DNA of 64,000 nucleotides from CAWJHE01 sp963842455. Lineage in GTDB: Bacteria > Chloroflexota > Anaerolineae > Anaerolineales > UBA4823. The stretch spans positions 496,001-560,000 of the forward strand of contig CAWJHE010000014.1 of NCBI GenBank assembly GCA_963842455.1, written 5' to 3'. The notes beneath the pieces are model-generated. The model ran no database searches, was not told where the DNA came from, and worked only from the letters and a program-made list of their open reading frames with translations. This document shows, in pieces, positions 36,682 through 46,706 of the stretch. The first letter of the stretch is position 1. Every line of letters begins with the position of its first letter. A program made the position numbers and the translations under genes.

Positions 36682-37731
36682 TTATGCAGAGATTGCTGGA
36701 ACCTGGAATGACACTCGCGTCCCCTGCCCGACCTTACTGTCTATCTTGAATTCCCCACCCAGCAATCCAACTCGTTCTCGGATAACTTTTAATCCAATGC
36801 CGCTCGATTCCGATTGCATATCGGCTGCAAAACCTTTGCCGTCATCATCAACCACCACACGGATGTCTTCTTCTGCCATATCCAGGTGAACTTTAATTTG
36901 TGTGGCCTGGCTATGTTGGGCTGCATTGTTCAACAGCTCTTGAATGGCGCGAAAAATCATCACTTCCTCATACGAAACCAACCTGCGTTCAACACCCGTA
37001 ATGGATAGAAGAATATTGATCGAATTCTGTTGCTTGAATGCATCCACATATCGCTTTAGAGTGGGGACCAAACCCAGGTCATCCAGCATCATTGGGCGTA
37101 ATTCAAAAATAAAATCACGCACTTTCCGAAACGAATTTGCAGCAGCAGTGCGCAGCGCATCTAATTCCTGTTTGGCTTTCTCCTGATCCACATCAAACAA
37201 GCGCATGGCAATTTCTGTCTGCAAGATAAAATTCGAAAGGGTTTGCGCAGGTCCATCATGCATCTGGCGAGACAGACGCTGGCGTTCTGCTTCCTGCGCC
37301 TGGATTGCCATTTCGATCGTATCCAAAGTTTCTCTGCTCGCTGTCCTGGCATATCCTGAGGATGAACCGTTTTCAACCAGGTGAACAACCTTATCCATCA
37401 CATCAATATAACGCGTCAGGTGCGCCTGGTCGCTATGCAATTTTTCAACCTGGCCGCGCATCACCAACAGCCTTTGCTGAGCGTCTAAGGCTGAATCATA
37501 GGCCATGCGAATATCTTCCCGTGGCAGTGTTTCAAACTGGTTATGGATTTTTTGTAAATGCGTGGTGATAGCAGCGTTTCGTTGGGCAAGTTTGTGCATG
37601 TCCACCTGACTTTGCTCCAACATCAACGTTATTTCTTTCTTTTCACGCCGGTATTGCTCCAAGTCGGCGATGATTTTCTCCCGGATATTCCCCCAACTCT
37701 CGTCTACGTGTTCTCGCTCGTCTACATTCAT
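36682..37731 (-). CDS. cytoplasmic NarL-type sensor histidine kinase
   Basis: About 349 residues. The N-terminal 130 residues are coiled-coil-like with no membrane segment or known sensor domain. The HisKA_3 motif (RQMHDGPAQTL) carries the phospho-His, and the HATPase domain has the N box (ELLNNAAQHS) and G boxes (DDDGKGF, GIGLKVIRERV). ATG 37731 has GGAG at good spacing; a longer frame overlaps the upstream regulator. It is paired with the regulator at 37748 and sits beside the Tad operon, so control of piliation is a reasonable guess. Confidence 0.92.
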   Translation of the reverse strand: MNVDEREHVDESWGNIREKIIADLEQYRREKKEITLMLEQSQVDMHKLAQRNAAITTHLQKIHNQFETLPREDIRMAYDSALDAQQRLLVMRGQVEKLHSDQAHLTRYIDVMDKVVHLVENGSSSGYARTASRETLDTIEMAIQAQEAERQRLSRQMHDGPAQTLSNFILQTEIAMRLFDVDQEKAKQELDALRTAAANSFRKVRDFIFELRPMMLDDLGLVPTLKRYVDAFKQQNSINILLSITGVERRLVSYEEVMIFRAIQELLNNAAQHSQATQIKVHLDMAEEDIRVVVDDDGKGFAADMQSESSGIGLKVIRERVGLLGGEFKIDSKVGQGTRVSFQVPAISA

Positions 37732-37747
37732 AGGATCATCTCCGCAT

Positions 37748-38449
37748 TCATTCTTCAGGCTGAATATTTTCCTGATCAAAACGGAACCAACCGTGTTTCA
37801 TGGCAAATAAGGCTGCCTGAGTGCGGTCGGCAACGTCCAATTTTCTCAAGATAGATGTAATATGATTTTTTACGGTCTGTTGGCTAATTCCCAAATGCAT
37901 GGCTATTTCTTTATTACTTAACCCATTGGTCAAACTGAGTAAAACTTGCATTTCCCTGGCAGATAATGCTTGGTGCGCCTCTCCGCCATAATGCGATTGC
38001 TCCAGGGACTGTGAAGTTCTTCGCTCGATATATTGTTTAAATTCTTTGCCTGGAATCACCAAGTCATCGTACACATAATTTCCTTTGCTCACCTGTCGGA
38101 TAATCCAATCCAGCTCTTCAGGAAGGATATCCTTGGAACAGTAAGCAGCAACCCCCAAGTTCATGGCATGTAATCGCTGTTCCATGTCATCATATGCTGT
38201 CAAAAAAATAACTTTTGAAGGGATTTTTTCCGCCATCACCTTCTGCATGATCTGGGGTCCGTTCATGCCAGGCAAGTTGATATCCACAATCGCGACATCA
38301 GGTTGGTGATGTTCGATCATCGCCCAGCCATCATTTCCGGTCGAGGCTTGTCCAATGATATGAATTTCCGAGTTTAAGGACAATGCATCCGCAACACCTT
38401 GCCGGAACAAAGGGTGGTCATCTACCAAAAGAACTGTAATTTTCTTCAT
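37748..38449 (-). CDS. NarL/FixJ-family response regulator
   Basis: About 233 residues. The receiver domain has DDHPLF, phosphoacceptor Asp in VAIVDINLPG and Lys near residue 106 (CSKD). The C-terminal LuxR-type helix-turn-helix has the motif LTNGLSNKEIAMHLGIS followed by KNHITSILRKL. ATG 38449 is chosen over a longer frame to 38497. It is first in the operon with the histidine kinase; the promoter at 38488-38516 lies 39 bases upstream. Confidence 0.94.
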   Translation of the reverse strand: MKKITVLLVDDHPLFRQGVADALSLNSEIHIIGQASTGNDGWAMIEHHQPDVAIVDINLPGMNGPQIMQKVMAEKIPSKVIFLTAYDDMEQRLHAMNLGVAAYCSKDILPEELDWIIRQVSKGNYVYDDLVIPGKEFKQYIERRTSQSLEQSHYGGEAHQALSAREMQVLLSLTNGLSNKEIAMHLGISQQTVKNHITSILRKLDVADRTQAALFAMKHGWFRFDQENIQPEE

Positions 38450-38487
38450 CCTGATCCATTCTTCCCCAAACGGCGCCGGTTGGCAAG

Positions 38488-38516
38488 AGTATAGCACAGG
38501 AAAAGTTGACTGGCAA
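38488..38516 (-). promoter_or_regulatory. promoter of the two-component operon
   Basis: Minus strand: TTGCCA (38511-38516), a 17-base spacer and TATACT (38488-38493), just before the regulator gene. Confidence 0.7.
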
Positions 38517-38590
38517 ACATTGCCTTGCTAAACTGATAACTAGAAACTTAACCATTTGCTTCAAATATTTCAGAACCTTTTTCAAACTGG

Positions 38591-40075
38591 TCAAGGAACC
38601 CAATCGTAAATCGTCATCGGTTCCACACTGAAGATCGATTTCCCGGCTGTCTGGTAGACCATCTCTCGTCCATTGATCAAATCAGGGTACCATGAAGGAA
38701 AAGTCATCAAATACTTCACCTGCTTCTGATCCAGGAATTCTGCCAGGCGATCTTCATTACGCATAAATGGTATTACTTCAGGAGAAATCAGACCTGCAAG
38801 GTCTAGGATCTCCCTATCAGAATAATAACCCAATGCTCCGATATCGTGGGCAGCAATTAAATCACTAGGTTGTGTGTTTTCAGCGATCCATCTCGAGGCC
38901 TGGACCATTTCGGTTTCAATCCAGGCTACATCCTGTGCATAAGCCCTGGCCCCAAGGAAAAGAAAAAGCCCTTGAACGAAGACTAAAGAGAGTAGCCAGG
39001 TCCGAGAAAGCACCCAAAAATAACGCCAGGACGAGTACTCTTTCAAAAAGTGTAAGAGACCCGCCAATCCCCAAGTGAATAGCACAGGCATTACGGGCAT
39101 AATATAACGCCCGTGCTGATAGGTGACCGGTAAACGCCAGGCATATAAACCGATAAAGCCTACTACCCACAGGAGGGTAGAAAATTTTTCCCAGGACCTG
39201 GTTTTGGCAGTGCGATAGAGCATGATTGCAATCCCAGGCAACAGGATGGCTCCAGCGCCAGCTAAAGGCAAACGGATCTGACCCCAGAATCTCTCAATCC
39301 AGGCGGACTCTTGCAGGGCTGCATATTCGGTTTGCTTGGCCAAAAAAGTATTTGGCCATATATTCCCGGCCAGCATGTAGTTAAACACCAGATAAGGTCC
39401 CATCAAGAGAAGAAAGCCTGTAAGTGAAATCGCCAGATTCCGAAATCGTTCACGCCAAGTCTGCTTTCGAAAGTAAATCACCCAACACAATGGACCTAAC
39501 AAAGTTAAGCCATCCGGACGTAACCAAATGCTGGCGCCAATCAGAACTCCCACCCAAAACCATCGTTCTTTCAACGAAAAAAGCAGGAGTAAGGTGTAAA
39601 AAACCAGGCCGCTAAATAACAAGGTTTCCATCCCAGAGCCCGCTGCCCAAAGGAGATGCCATTCCAGGACCAGGAAAACTGCTACCCAACGACTGCGTGA
39701 TGGCTCAACCCCAAATACCTGTTCAGAAAAAATCATGCCTGTGTAGGCAACCAGGACCAAGGATAGCCATCCCAACCCGTAAGTCCAGGCTAAATGTGGT
39801 AAACGAAACAAATACCCTATAGCCAGAATGGCTGACCATAAGGGGGAGGTTGACCCAGCAGAAGGCTGGCCTGGGATAAAGGAAAATTCGCCCAGTTCAG
39901 CCAGGTTTCGGGCATACGTCTGATGGATCCAGGAATCATCCAAAGGGAAACCAATGTGGCTATTAAGCACGCTCGCCAGGAGATATATGCCAGGTCCCAG
40001 AACAGATATCCATAAGAACCAGGTGGAAAATCGTAACCTGCCAATCCTTTCAAAGAACGGATTCCCTTGCTTCAA
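38591..40075 (-). CDS. GT-C/GT39-like membrane glycosyltransferase
   Basis: 494 residues and about 11 helices. The first extracytoplasmic loop holds the acidic pair FPLDDSW expected of GT-C enzymes. A C-terminal soluble segment (AAHDIGALGYYSDREILDLAGL) is shared with the protein at 48458-50113. The start is a TTG at 40075 overlapping the upstream stop (TTGA). Such enzymes use polyprenyl-phosphate sugars to glycosylate surface lipids or proteins outside the membrane; donor and acceptor are unknown. Last gene of the leftward cluster. Confidence 0.78.
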   Translation of the reverse strand: MKQGNPFFERIGRLRFSTWFLWISVLGPGIYLLASVLNSHIGFPLDDSWIHQTYARNLAELGEFSFIPGQPSAGSTSPLWSAILAIGYLFRLPHLAWTYGLGWLSLVLVAYTGMIFSEQVFGVEPSRSRWVAVFLVLEWHLLWAAGSGMETLLFSGLVFYTLLLLFSLKERWFWVGVLIGASIWLRPDGLTLLGPLCWVIYFRKQTWRERFRNLAISLTGFLLLMGPYLVFNYMLAGNIWPNTFLAKQTEYAALQESAWIERFWGQIRLPLAGAGAILLPGIAIMLYRTAKTRSWEKFSTLLWVVGFIGLYAWRLPVTYQHGRYIMPVMPVLFTWGLAGLLHFLKEYSSWRYFWVLSRTWLLSLVFVQGLFLFLGARAYAQDVAWIETEMVQASRWIAENTQPSDLIAAHDIGALGYYSDREILDLAGLISPEVIPFMRNEDRLAEFLDQKQVKYLMTFPSWYPDLINGREMVYQTAGKSIFSVEPMTIYDWVP

Positions 40076-41676
40076 GGCGTTGTCCCTTCCAGAATCAATT
40101 CAAATATTTTCACCTCGCCAACCTTTTTGAGAAATTGAATTCCCTGAATATCGACGGGAAGCCCATACAGATCCAAATCTCCCTGGAGCTGATTAAACTC
40201 CAGCAACAAGTATCTCACCTGGTAACGTTGGGCAACAGCCAACAAAGTGGTTACATCACCGTAAGGTATGGATACCGCTGGCCGGCGCGAAGCCAGATAA
40301 TAACCGGGAGGATTATTGACCATGACGATATCTTCTTTTTCCGCCCCATATTCTTGTAAAACCTGCTCTACTTGTATATACTCACGAGAGCGGCTACCCC
40401 AGACAGCTAAACCTTGCCTTTCGGCATCAGGGTTCCCTAATGCCAACAACCCACTGAGCAAAACTGCCATTCCAATCAAAGCGGGTTGAAATACACGCCT
40501 GGCTTGTTCTATACGCCAATTGCGCACCTTACCCGCCCATTCCAACACACACTCAAGCCCTATGGGTGCGGCTATCCAAAAAATAGGCTGCAGGGCAGCA
40601 CCCGAGTGAAAGAAGCCGCCTCTTGCGCCTGCAAAAGGGAAGATCACCGTCATTACAATCAGGAGCAACGCCCACACAGCAAGCGCCATTTGGATGTACT
40701 TTTCCTGTTTCATAGACCACAATCCAACAACAATCAAAGGCAGCAAGAAAACCTCTCCCTGCACGGCGATCAGTGTCTGCAAATGATTGCCCAGCGCCCC
40801 AAAACGAGCTTTCAGAATGTTTGCCCAGCCAGAAGCCAACCAATGTTGTATCGTCAGGCTGTCAGCCGGGTAAATGTACAATTGATCATATTGGGTTAAC
40901 CACAAAGTCTGGAAATTCCCAGGAGCAAATGGGCTGCCAAAAAGTTGATAGTTTCGCCAAAACCAGGGTCCCATGACTAGTAAGTAGGCAGTCATGGCAG
41001 CCGTCAGGGTTATTACAATCAGGCGGACGTCCATTAACCCATGTTTCCGCTTTCCCAGCCAAATCAAGTAGAAAAGACTGGCTGCCAGCCACAAGATTCC
41101 ATCCGCACGGGACAGGTGCATCAAACCGGATGTAAACCCAAGCCCACCAGCCAAGGCTGCAATCCAGATCTGATTAGTTTGCTTTTCGAGCTGGAAAATG
41201 CAAATAAAGAATACAAGACCGAGAGCCATGACGAGGGCGAATGAATCGGTGTGTGTGATATATGGGAGGTAAAAAGCGCTAAAAATAGCCAGCAACCCGC
41301 TCAGCAAAGCTAGCCTGCGATCGTGATGGAGGCTATATGCCCAAGCGGCGATACCCAAGGGCAGGCATAAGGCGATAAAAAAAAGCACCAGACGTCCTGC
41401 CAGGTAGCTATCCGTACTCAATAGCTTCATACCGGCCGCCCCTAGAATTGAAACCAGTGGCATCCAATACAAATGCGATGGATGGGGAATACCCGATGGA
41501 TCATCCAAATAATTCCACAGAATCTGCTCAGTGAAACCATGCCCTTCAAACAAGCGGATAGCACCTGCAAAATAATATTCTGCATCCATATACCCAGGCA
41601 GCGTTTGGATCATCGCAACGCCTGATAAAATTATCAGGTTGATCAAAAAAAGCGCAGCGTAATGACGAGTTTTCAT
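40072..41676 (-). CDS. GT-C-like membrane glycosyltransferase
   Basis: About 534 residues with about 11 helices. The acidic loop motif is GYMDAEYYFAGA, followed by HPSHLYWMPLVS. The C-terminal soluble part (EDIVMVNNPPGYYLASRRPA) is typical of GT39-like proteins. ATG 41676 overlaps the preceding stop as ATGA, indicating coupled translation. Acceptor unknown. Confidence 0.78.
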   Translation of the reverse strand: MKTRHYAALFLINLIILSGVAMIQTLPGYMDAEYYFAGAIRLFEGHGFTEQILWNYLDDPSGIPHPSHLYWMPLVSILGAAGMKLLSTDSYLAGRLVLFFIALCLPLGIAAWAYSLHHDRRLALLSGLLAIFSAFYLPYITHTDSFALVMALGLVFFICIFQLEKQTNQIWIAALAGGLGFTSGLMHLSRADGILWLAASLFYLIWLGKRKHGLMDVRLIVITLTAAMTAYLLVMGPWFWRNYQLFGSPFAPGNFQTLWLTQYDQLYIYPADSLTIQHWLASGWANILKARFGALGNHLQTLIAVQGEVFLLPLIVVGLWSMKQEKYIQMALAVWALLLIVMTVIFPFAGARGGFFHSGAALQPIFWIAAPIGLECVLEWAGKVRNWRIEQARRVFQPALIGMAVLLSGLLALGNPDAERQGLAVWGSRSREYIQVEQVLQEYGAEKEDIVMVNNPPGYYLASRRPAVSIPYGDVTTLLAVAQRYQVRYLLLEFNQLQGDLDLYGLPVDIQGIQFLKKVGEVKIFELILEGTTP

Positions 41677-43787
41677 GGTGCTCTTCCAACGGAGGCTGTA
41701 CATGCGCCCAACCGGTAGATTGAATAATCTGTGCCAATCGATACAGGTCCATCAAGCTCGTCAGTGACAAAATCCTGCAATGCCATCCAATCTTGATCTG
41801 AGTAAATCGAAGTCTGCTTTTGCATCCACTCAACACCCACATGGTAAATCAATACATGCGTAACTTCTTGTAAGCAAAGCTGATTCTTGATGTTGGGTGG
41901 ATCAGAATAAGCCTGGCGCAGGTACCACCAATTATCCAGGGTGGCATCCGTCAGGCATTCCCGCTGGCAATAGAAAACGCGCGGTTCCCACAAAAAGAGC
42001 AGCCTGGCATTTTCAGGCAATGTTTGGATAACCTGCATAGCCGGGTAATAAGCGCCAAGCTCCCTGGTGAGAAAGGCATCTTGGTTTTCAACCCCGTTGA
42101 GAACAGCCAATGGGTTACGCTTAATCCAGGATTGCCACTCAGATAACCCCGAGAATAAGAAGACAAGCAACAGTAAGGCAAGCAGCACTCGCTGCAATCT
42201 CACCTGCCCAAATCGTAAACCCGCAACTCCCTGGAGGCCTGCTGCTGCTAGCACGGCGTAGACTGGAAAGACACCAAAATAATGCCTGGGCCATAACAAT
42301 TCGTTAGCAATGTGGGAAAGGACTGTCCAAACCAACCAATTGACCATCGCCAGGAGCAATAAAACTTTTAGCATACCTTTTTGCCTGGTTGTTCTTTTTT
42401 TCCAACCCAACCAAAGGGCGGGTATGAATGCCAAGAATAGTGGCGAAATGTTTGCGCTGTATTCGGGTTTACCCAACACCTGAGCCCCTTCTATGCCAAA
42501 TAGGGTGGCATCGACGGGTAAGAGCAAATCCTCCAGCCAGGTTCTCTGCGGTAACGGGTCTTTACCGAAAGTTTGCTGCCAGGGATCAGGAGTCAGTTGC
42601 CCCATAGCCATCGGATACAACGGCTGTCCGGTGTACAAGAAATTCTTCAGCAGCCATGGACTAACACAAGCAAAAACCACCACGGCTAAGATGACCCCTT
42701 CATTTAGAAGTGAACGCCAACTTTTACCAGAAAAAAGTGCAGCCAACCTTTTCCTGAAGTTGTTCTCGGTATCAGGTAATGAATTCTCAAAGCTGGGCTG
42801 CCGACCAGAAAAAAGCAAAGCTGCGGTAAACAAAATAAGGAGCGTCCCGGCAGTGTATTTCACGCCAATCGCAAACCCCATCAATACGCCAGATAAAGCC
42901 AAACAGAGTGGAGAATGGCTTTCCAGGTATGACAGCAAAAGGATCCAAAGCGTAACACCTGACAAGATGATCCACCAATCTACATACGCCCAGTGCAAAG
43001 CTTGCGAGATGCTTGAGCCACTTAACAAAATCGCCGCCGGCAGCCAATTCCATTGCCCTCCCAGGATTCGCGTGGAAAAACCCGCCAAACCAAGCAGCGC
43101 GATCACGCCTACCGCCCAGCCAAAAACCGCTGCGCTGGTGGGTGCATGCATCAAGATTGCCCAGGAAGACCACATTGTGCTGATGCCTGGGAAACCCGCA
43201 TAGAGATTGTCAGGAAGAAATGAGACACGCCCAGCTGCAACATACCGCCTGGGCACTTCCAAATGGTACACCAGGCTATCCCAACGAGTTGGCGGAGCCA
43301 GCGCCAGGGTCAAATTGAGCAATAGCAAAAACCCGACAAAGAGTAAGGATACCCGCTCTACTAAAATGGATGGAGCAGCTTGACGGAAACCACAATACAG
43401 ATCTTTCCACCAGCTCCAAATAGCTTTCCGAAAAATGAGCAAACCCACAAGGGCAGCTCCCCAAGCGATGACCGTTTGGAAAAGACCCAGGAGGCCTGCT
43501 GCCAATACCCACAGACTTAAGCATCCAAGCCCAAGTGCAAATTGAACCGAGGCTCTTTCTAAGCGATTTAGATCCAACAGCGCGCCAGAGATTGAGCGCC
43601 CCATACCGGCAGCTAAGCTAACCAGAATCAATACAACTAACATATCGACCAGGCTGGAGAGGATCATTCCCGCCTGGAAAGGATTTAGCGGTTTGTGGAT
43701 CACGAAATAGGCAGCAATAATCATCGCCGCCCAAATCAAAATCAGCACTGCTATCCAGTTTCTATGGGGAGAGCGAAATGATGCCAT
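41673..43787 (-). CDS. large GT-C-like membrane glycosyltransferase
   Basis: 704 residues and about 14 helices. The acidic loop has PPTRWDSLVYHLEVP, a motif I associate with polyprenol-linked GT-C enzymes. The C-terminal globular part near residues 590-690 carries Cys in YCQRECLTD. It is 29 bases downstream of the GT87 gene and overlaps the next gene by 4 bases. Biochemical role not known. Confidence 0.78.
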   Translation of the reverse strand: MASFRSPHRNWIAVLILIWAAMIIAAYFVIHKPLNPFQAGMILSSLVDMLVVLILVSLAAGMGRSISGALLDLNRLERASVQFALGLGCLSLWVLAAGLLGLFQTVIAWGAALVGLLIFRKAIWSWWKDLYCGFRQAAPSILVERVSLLFVGFLLLLNLTLALAPPTRWDSLVYHLEVPRRYVAAGRVSFLPDNLYAGFPGISTMWSSWAILMHAPTSAAVFGWAVGVIALLGLAGFSTRILGGQWNWLPAAILLSGSSISQALHWAYVDWWIILSGVTLWILLLSYLESHSPLCLALSGVLMGFAIGVKYTAGTLLILFTAALLFSGRQPSFENSLPDTENNFRKRLAALFSGKSWRSLLNEGVILAVVVFACVSPWLLKNFLYTGQPLYPMAMGQLTPDPWQQTFGKDPLPQRTWLEDLLLPVDATLFGIEGAQVLGKPEYSANISPLFLAFIPALWLGWKKRTTRQKGMLKVLLLLAMVNWLVWTVLSHIANELLWPRHYFGVFPVYAVLAAAGLQGVAGLRFGQVRLQRVLLALLLLVFLFSGLSEWQSWIKRNPLAVLNGVENQDAFLTRELGAYYPAMQVIQTLPENARLLFLWEPRVFYCQRECLTDATLDNWWYLRQAYSDPPNIKNQLCLQEVTHVLIYHVGVEWMQKQTSIYSDQDWMALQDFVTDELDGPVSIGTDYSIYRLGACTASVGRAP

Positions 43788-43816
43788 CGATCAAGAAATC
43801 CACTTGAATGATTGTG

Positions 43817-45070
43817 CTAGTTTTTTTGCAGACGACGAAGTTGCTCTAACAAAGGCTTGGTTGGGCGCAATACCCACCAACGTACCCAATAAAGCGTGAT
43901 AAACAGGAAAACTGGCAAAGGGAAAAACATGACTGGGCTTTGAGTGGGTTGGTCGCCGGGTTGCAAGGTAGATAAGAAAAGCCACCACAATCCAAAGAAA
44001 AACAGCAGCATGCTAACAGCTACCAGCCATTTGCCAATGGTCCGCCAGTGAGAATCCCAGGCAGAAAACACGAGCACCAGGGCTGGGAAGAGCGCCAGGT
44101 AATTTTCTGTCGTGGTGGGGATGCCAACCAGGTTGGTTGCCACCAGGGTTAGTAAAGCGGTCCAATAGAACCAGGAGAAATCTTTGTGAGAGGAGGCGCG
44201 CCACTCCACAATCATGGCAGTGATCATCACGATCGTGATCGCCCAACCCAATTGGTTGCCAACACCAGGTACTGCATCCATCAATATTTCCCTGGGTGTG
44301 CCTGCCAGGGTATACCCAGGGTAAGCAAAAATTTGGCGCAGATTCTCGATCAGCCAATCCGACACAAATAGGAAACTCGTGGCAATCAGAAAAGCCAGGC
44401 TGCTGATGAAACCCCAGAATAACTTCCAGCGGCGCTGCGCAATACTCCAGAAAATCACGTACACAGCTAATAGGATCATCATTTGGGGCTTAATGGTGGC
44501 ATACGCCAGCAGAAAGCCTGCCAGGCCATCGTGATTCGCGCGGATTGCCAGGAAAGCCAGGCCGATGATCAGGGCCACAAGCACCGAAGGATTTCCATTA
44601 ATCAGCGGGCGAAAACTGTGATACCAAAATACGGTAAAGAAAACTAAGACAACCAAAGTCCAAATGGGAATTTTCCAACGGCTTAAAGAAAGGCTGATCA
44701 ACAACAAACCAACCAGGCTAATCTCCAGAACCGTCATCCAAACGGCACGCGCCATGTGATAATCCGGGATTAATGCAAACGGCGCCATGAGATACACCGT
44801 ATAAAACGGATAGACAAACAAAGCCTGGTCTTCATCTGGACGAGCAGCCCGTCCATACATCAAATTGTGGATTTCCTGGGTAGCTCTCTGACTATACGGG
44901 CTTTCTCCTTCTAACAGGAAAATCCGGGTAGCCACATACCTTGAGAGAAAATCATTTCCCCCCGGATTCTGGTATGAATATGAATAATTCGCCCAGGTTA
45001 ATCCCACAATCGTCGCCAGTGCAGCAATGATCAGAGCTATGAACAGTGTGTTGGTTTGGTTTTTATTCAA
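43817..45070 (-). CDS. GT87/DUF2029-family polyprenyl-phosphate mannosyltransferase-like protein
   Basis: 417 residues, about 10 helices. The first loop contains NDFLSRYVATRIFLLEGESPY, and a later ATIKPQMMIL motif matches DUF2029 (GT87), a family that includes mycobacterial arabinofuran/mannan mannosyltransferases. It starts at ATG 45070 after a 129-base AT-rich gap, so it may have its own promoter. Confidence 0.82.
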   Translation of the reverse strand: MNKNQTNTLFIALIIAALATIVGLTWANYSYSYQNPGGNDFLSRYVATRIFLLEGESPYSQRATQEIHNLMYGRAARPDEDQALFVYPFYTVYLMAPFALIPDYHMARAVWMTVLEISLVGLLLISLSLSRWKIPIWTLVVLVFFTVFWYHSFRPLINGNPSVLVALIIGLAFLAIRANHDGLAGFLLAYATIKPQMMILLAVYVIFWSIAQRRWKLFWGFISSLAFLIATSFLFVSDWLIENLRQIFAYPGYTLAGTPREILMDAVPGVGNQLGWAITIVMITAMIVEWRASSHKDFSWFYWTALLTLVATNLVGIPTTTENYLALFPALVLVFSAWDSHWRTIGKWLVAVSMLLFFFGLWWLFLSTLQPGDQPTQSPVMFFPLPVFLFITLYWVRWWVLRPTKPLLEQLRRLQKN

Positions 45071-45199
45071 AATTTTCTCAGTAATTTCTATGGTTTAATG
45101 AAATGCTACTTTTTTTACAAATTCTTGAAAAGAATTTTTGAAATCTCTTTCGGCTAATAAAAAGGGGCTTTAGTTAAGATTTTACCCTATCTCTCTGTT

Positions 45200-46706
45200 T
45201 TAGCGTTTGTAAATCACAGCCAGGGTATCTGAGTAAAGCAACTCCCAGCCGGCTTCATCCAGGACACGAACAATGGGTGCATCCCGTTCAACGAACACCC
45301 AACCCACCTGCCATTGGTCCAGGATCTCCTGCCAACCTGGTCTACCCAGGTACGCATCCATCCATTGGGTAATAATTTCGTCATCATACAGGTCGGTCCG
45401 TCCATCCACAAAAACCAAAGCTTCACGAAGCTCCCAGATCAGGTACCCACCCCAATTGTACGAATTAAACAGGTTGCCATCTGGTAAATCCTTCTGAATA
45501 AAAGCTGCCGCATCAACCGGTAAAATTTCCCGGAAGGCTGCCTGGTTTACCTGCTGCGGATAAATCAGAAGCCACCTTGATCAGACCTGCAACCCCCAAA
45601 ATCGATAAAAGGATGAGATTCACGATTTGCAGCCGCCTGGAAACCCTTACTTCAGTTTGCAGTTTGAGCTTTTTACCCACCAGAATGGATAAAGCCTCCC
45701 CATGCCTGGCAAGCGCTGGAGACGCGGCCAGGGCAAATAAGGCCAGGTTACGCCCAGCTAAGAAGCTCATGTAGGCAAACACAGACACCAGAAGAAAATC
45801 TGATAACGCCATTCTGCGCTTGGATATCCCTGTCGCGGCAATGATTGATAAAAGCATCCATATAAAGGGTTGAACTGAAAGCTGGTGGAAGTTTGGGGAT
45901 TGCCACTCCTGTATATGATCCTGGAGGGCGAGGATCGACACCGTTTTAAATGGATATGTCAGGATTGAAACCCCAGAGGGATTAATACAAGCCGCCAGTA
46001 GGAGGCAGAGCGAAACCCAAAACAGCCAGTAATCAGACTCAAGCAAATGCCTGGGCTGCCCCCAGATTGCCTTCAGCCTTGAGAAGAATTCTCCCTGCCA
46101 AAGCCAGCCAACCAGGCGAGAAAAGGCATAGATGCCGCACAAGATAAACCCAACGGCAAAACCTCCATGGCTATTCACCCATACCGCCATCAGAAGGGGC
46201 AGCAGCCACAATCTACGACGAGATTTCTGATTTGGCTGCCAACGCTCAGCTTCCAAGATGTAAAGAAAGACCGAGGCTAAGAGCAGGGTAACCAGGTGCG
46301 GGCGCGCAGACCAATACACACCAGAAACCGAAGCGGCTAAGATCATAATCAAAGCGCGTAGAAAAATCCCACCACGTAAAGTCAACCACAGAAAGAGAAA
46401 AGAGAGCGTAACTAGCCCAGCTGTTAGCAGGTTCAAACCGCCAGGCCCTAACTTTTTATAGATCAGAGCCATAGGCGCTTCAAACAACCATCCTGGGTAA
46501 TTCCAATCTGCACCCAGACGAGTGTAGGAAAACAGGTCGCTTTGCAAAATCGAGCGGTTTTCAACCATCCATTCACCAGCGCGAAGGTGCCACCAACTGT
46601 CTGTATCCATGGAGATACGAGCTGCCATGACAAATAAAGCCATAAAAATTATTGCTGTGATTAGTTGCCGGATATTCAATCGTCTTTTTCCTTTAGCGTT
46701 ACTCAA
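45200..46706 (-). CDS. GT-C-like membrane protein split by a frameshift
   Basis: The first frame (46706-45513, 397 residues) starts at a TTG overlapping the upstream stop. It has the acidic motif MDTDSWWHLRAGEW and about 10 helices, then ends abruptly after LSAAGKPG. A +1 shift near 45540-45580 restores a frame that reads QQVNQAAFREILPVDAAAF and continues without a stop to 45200. That tail includes NWGGYLIWEL, FVDGRTDLYDD and VGWVFVERDAP, the usual C-terminal domain of this family. The intact protein would be about 500 residues. No other lesions are seen. Confidence 0.8.

Noticed and set aside
45119..45139. AT-rich inverted repeat followed by T residues on the plus strand
   Set aside because: Both neighbours are on the minus strand, where the following bases are A-rich; it does not fit a terminator and is probably chance in AT-rich DNA.
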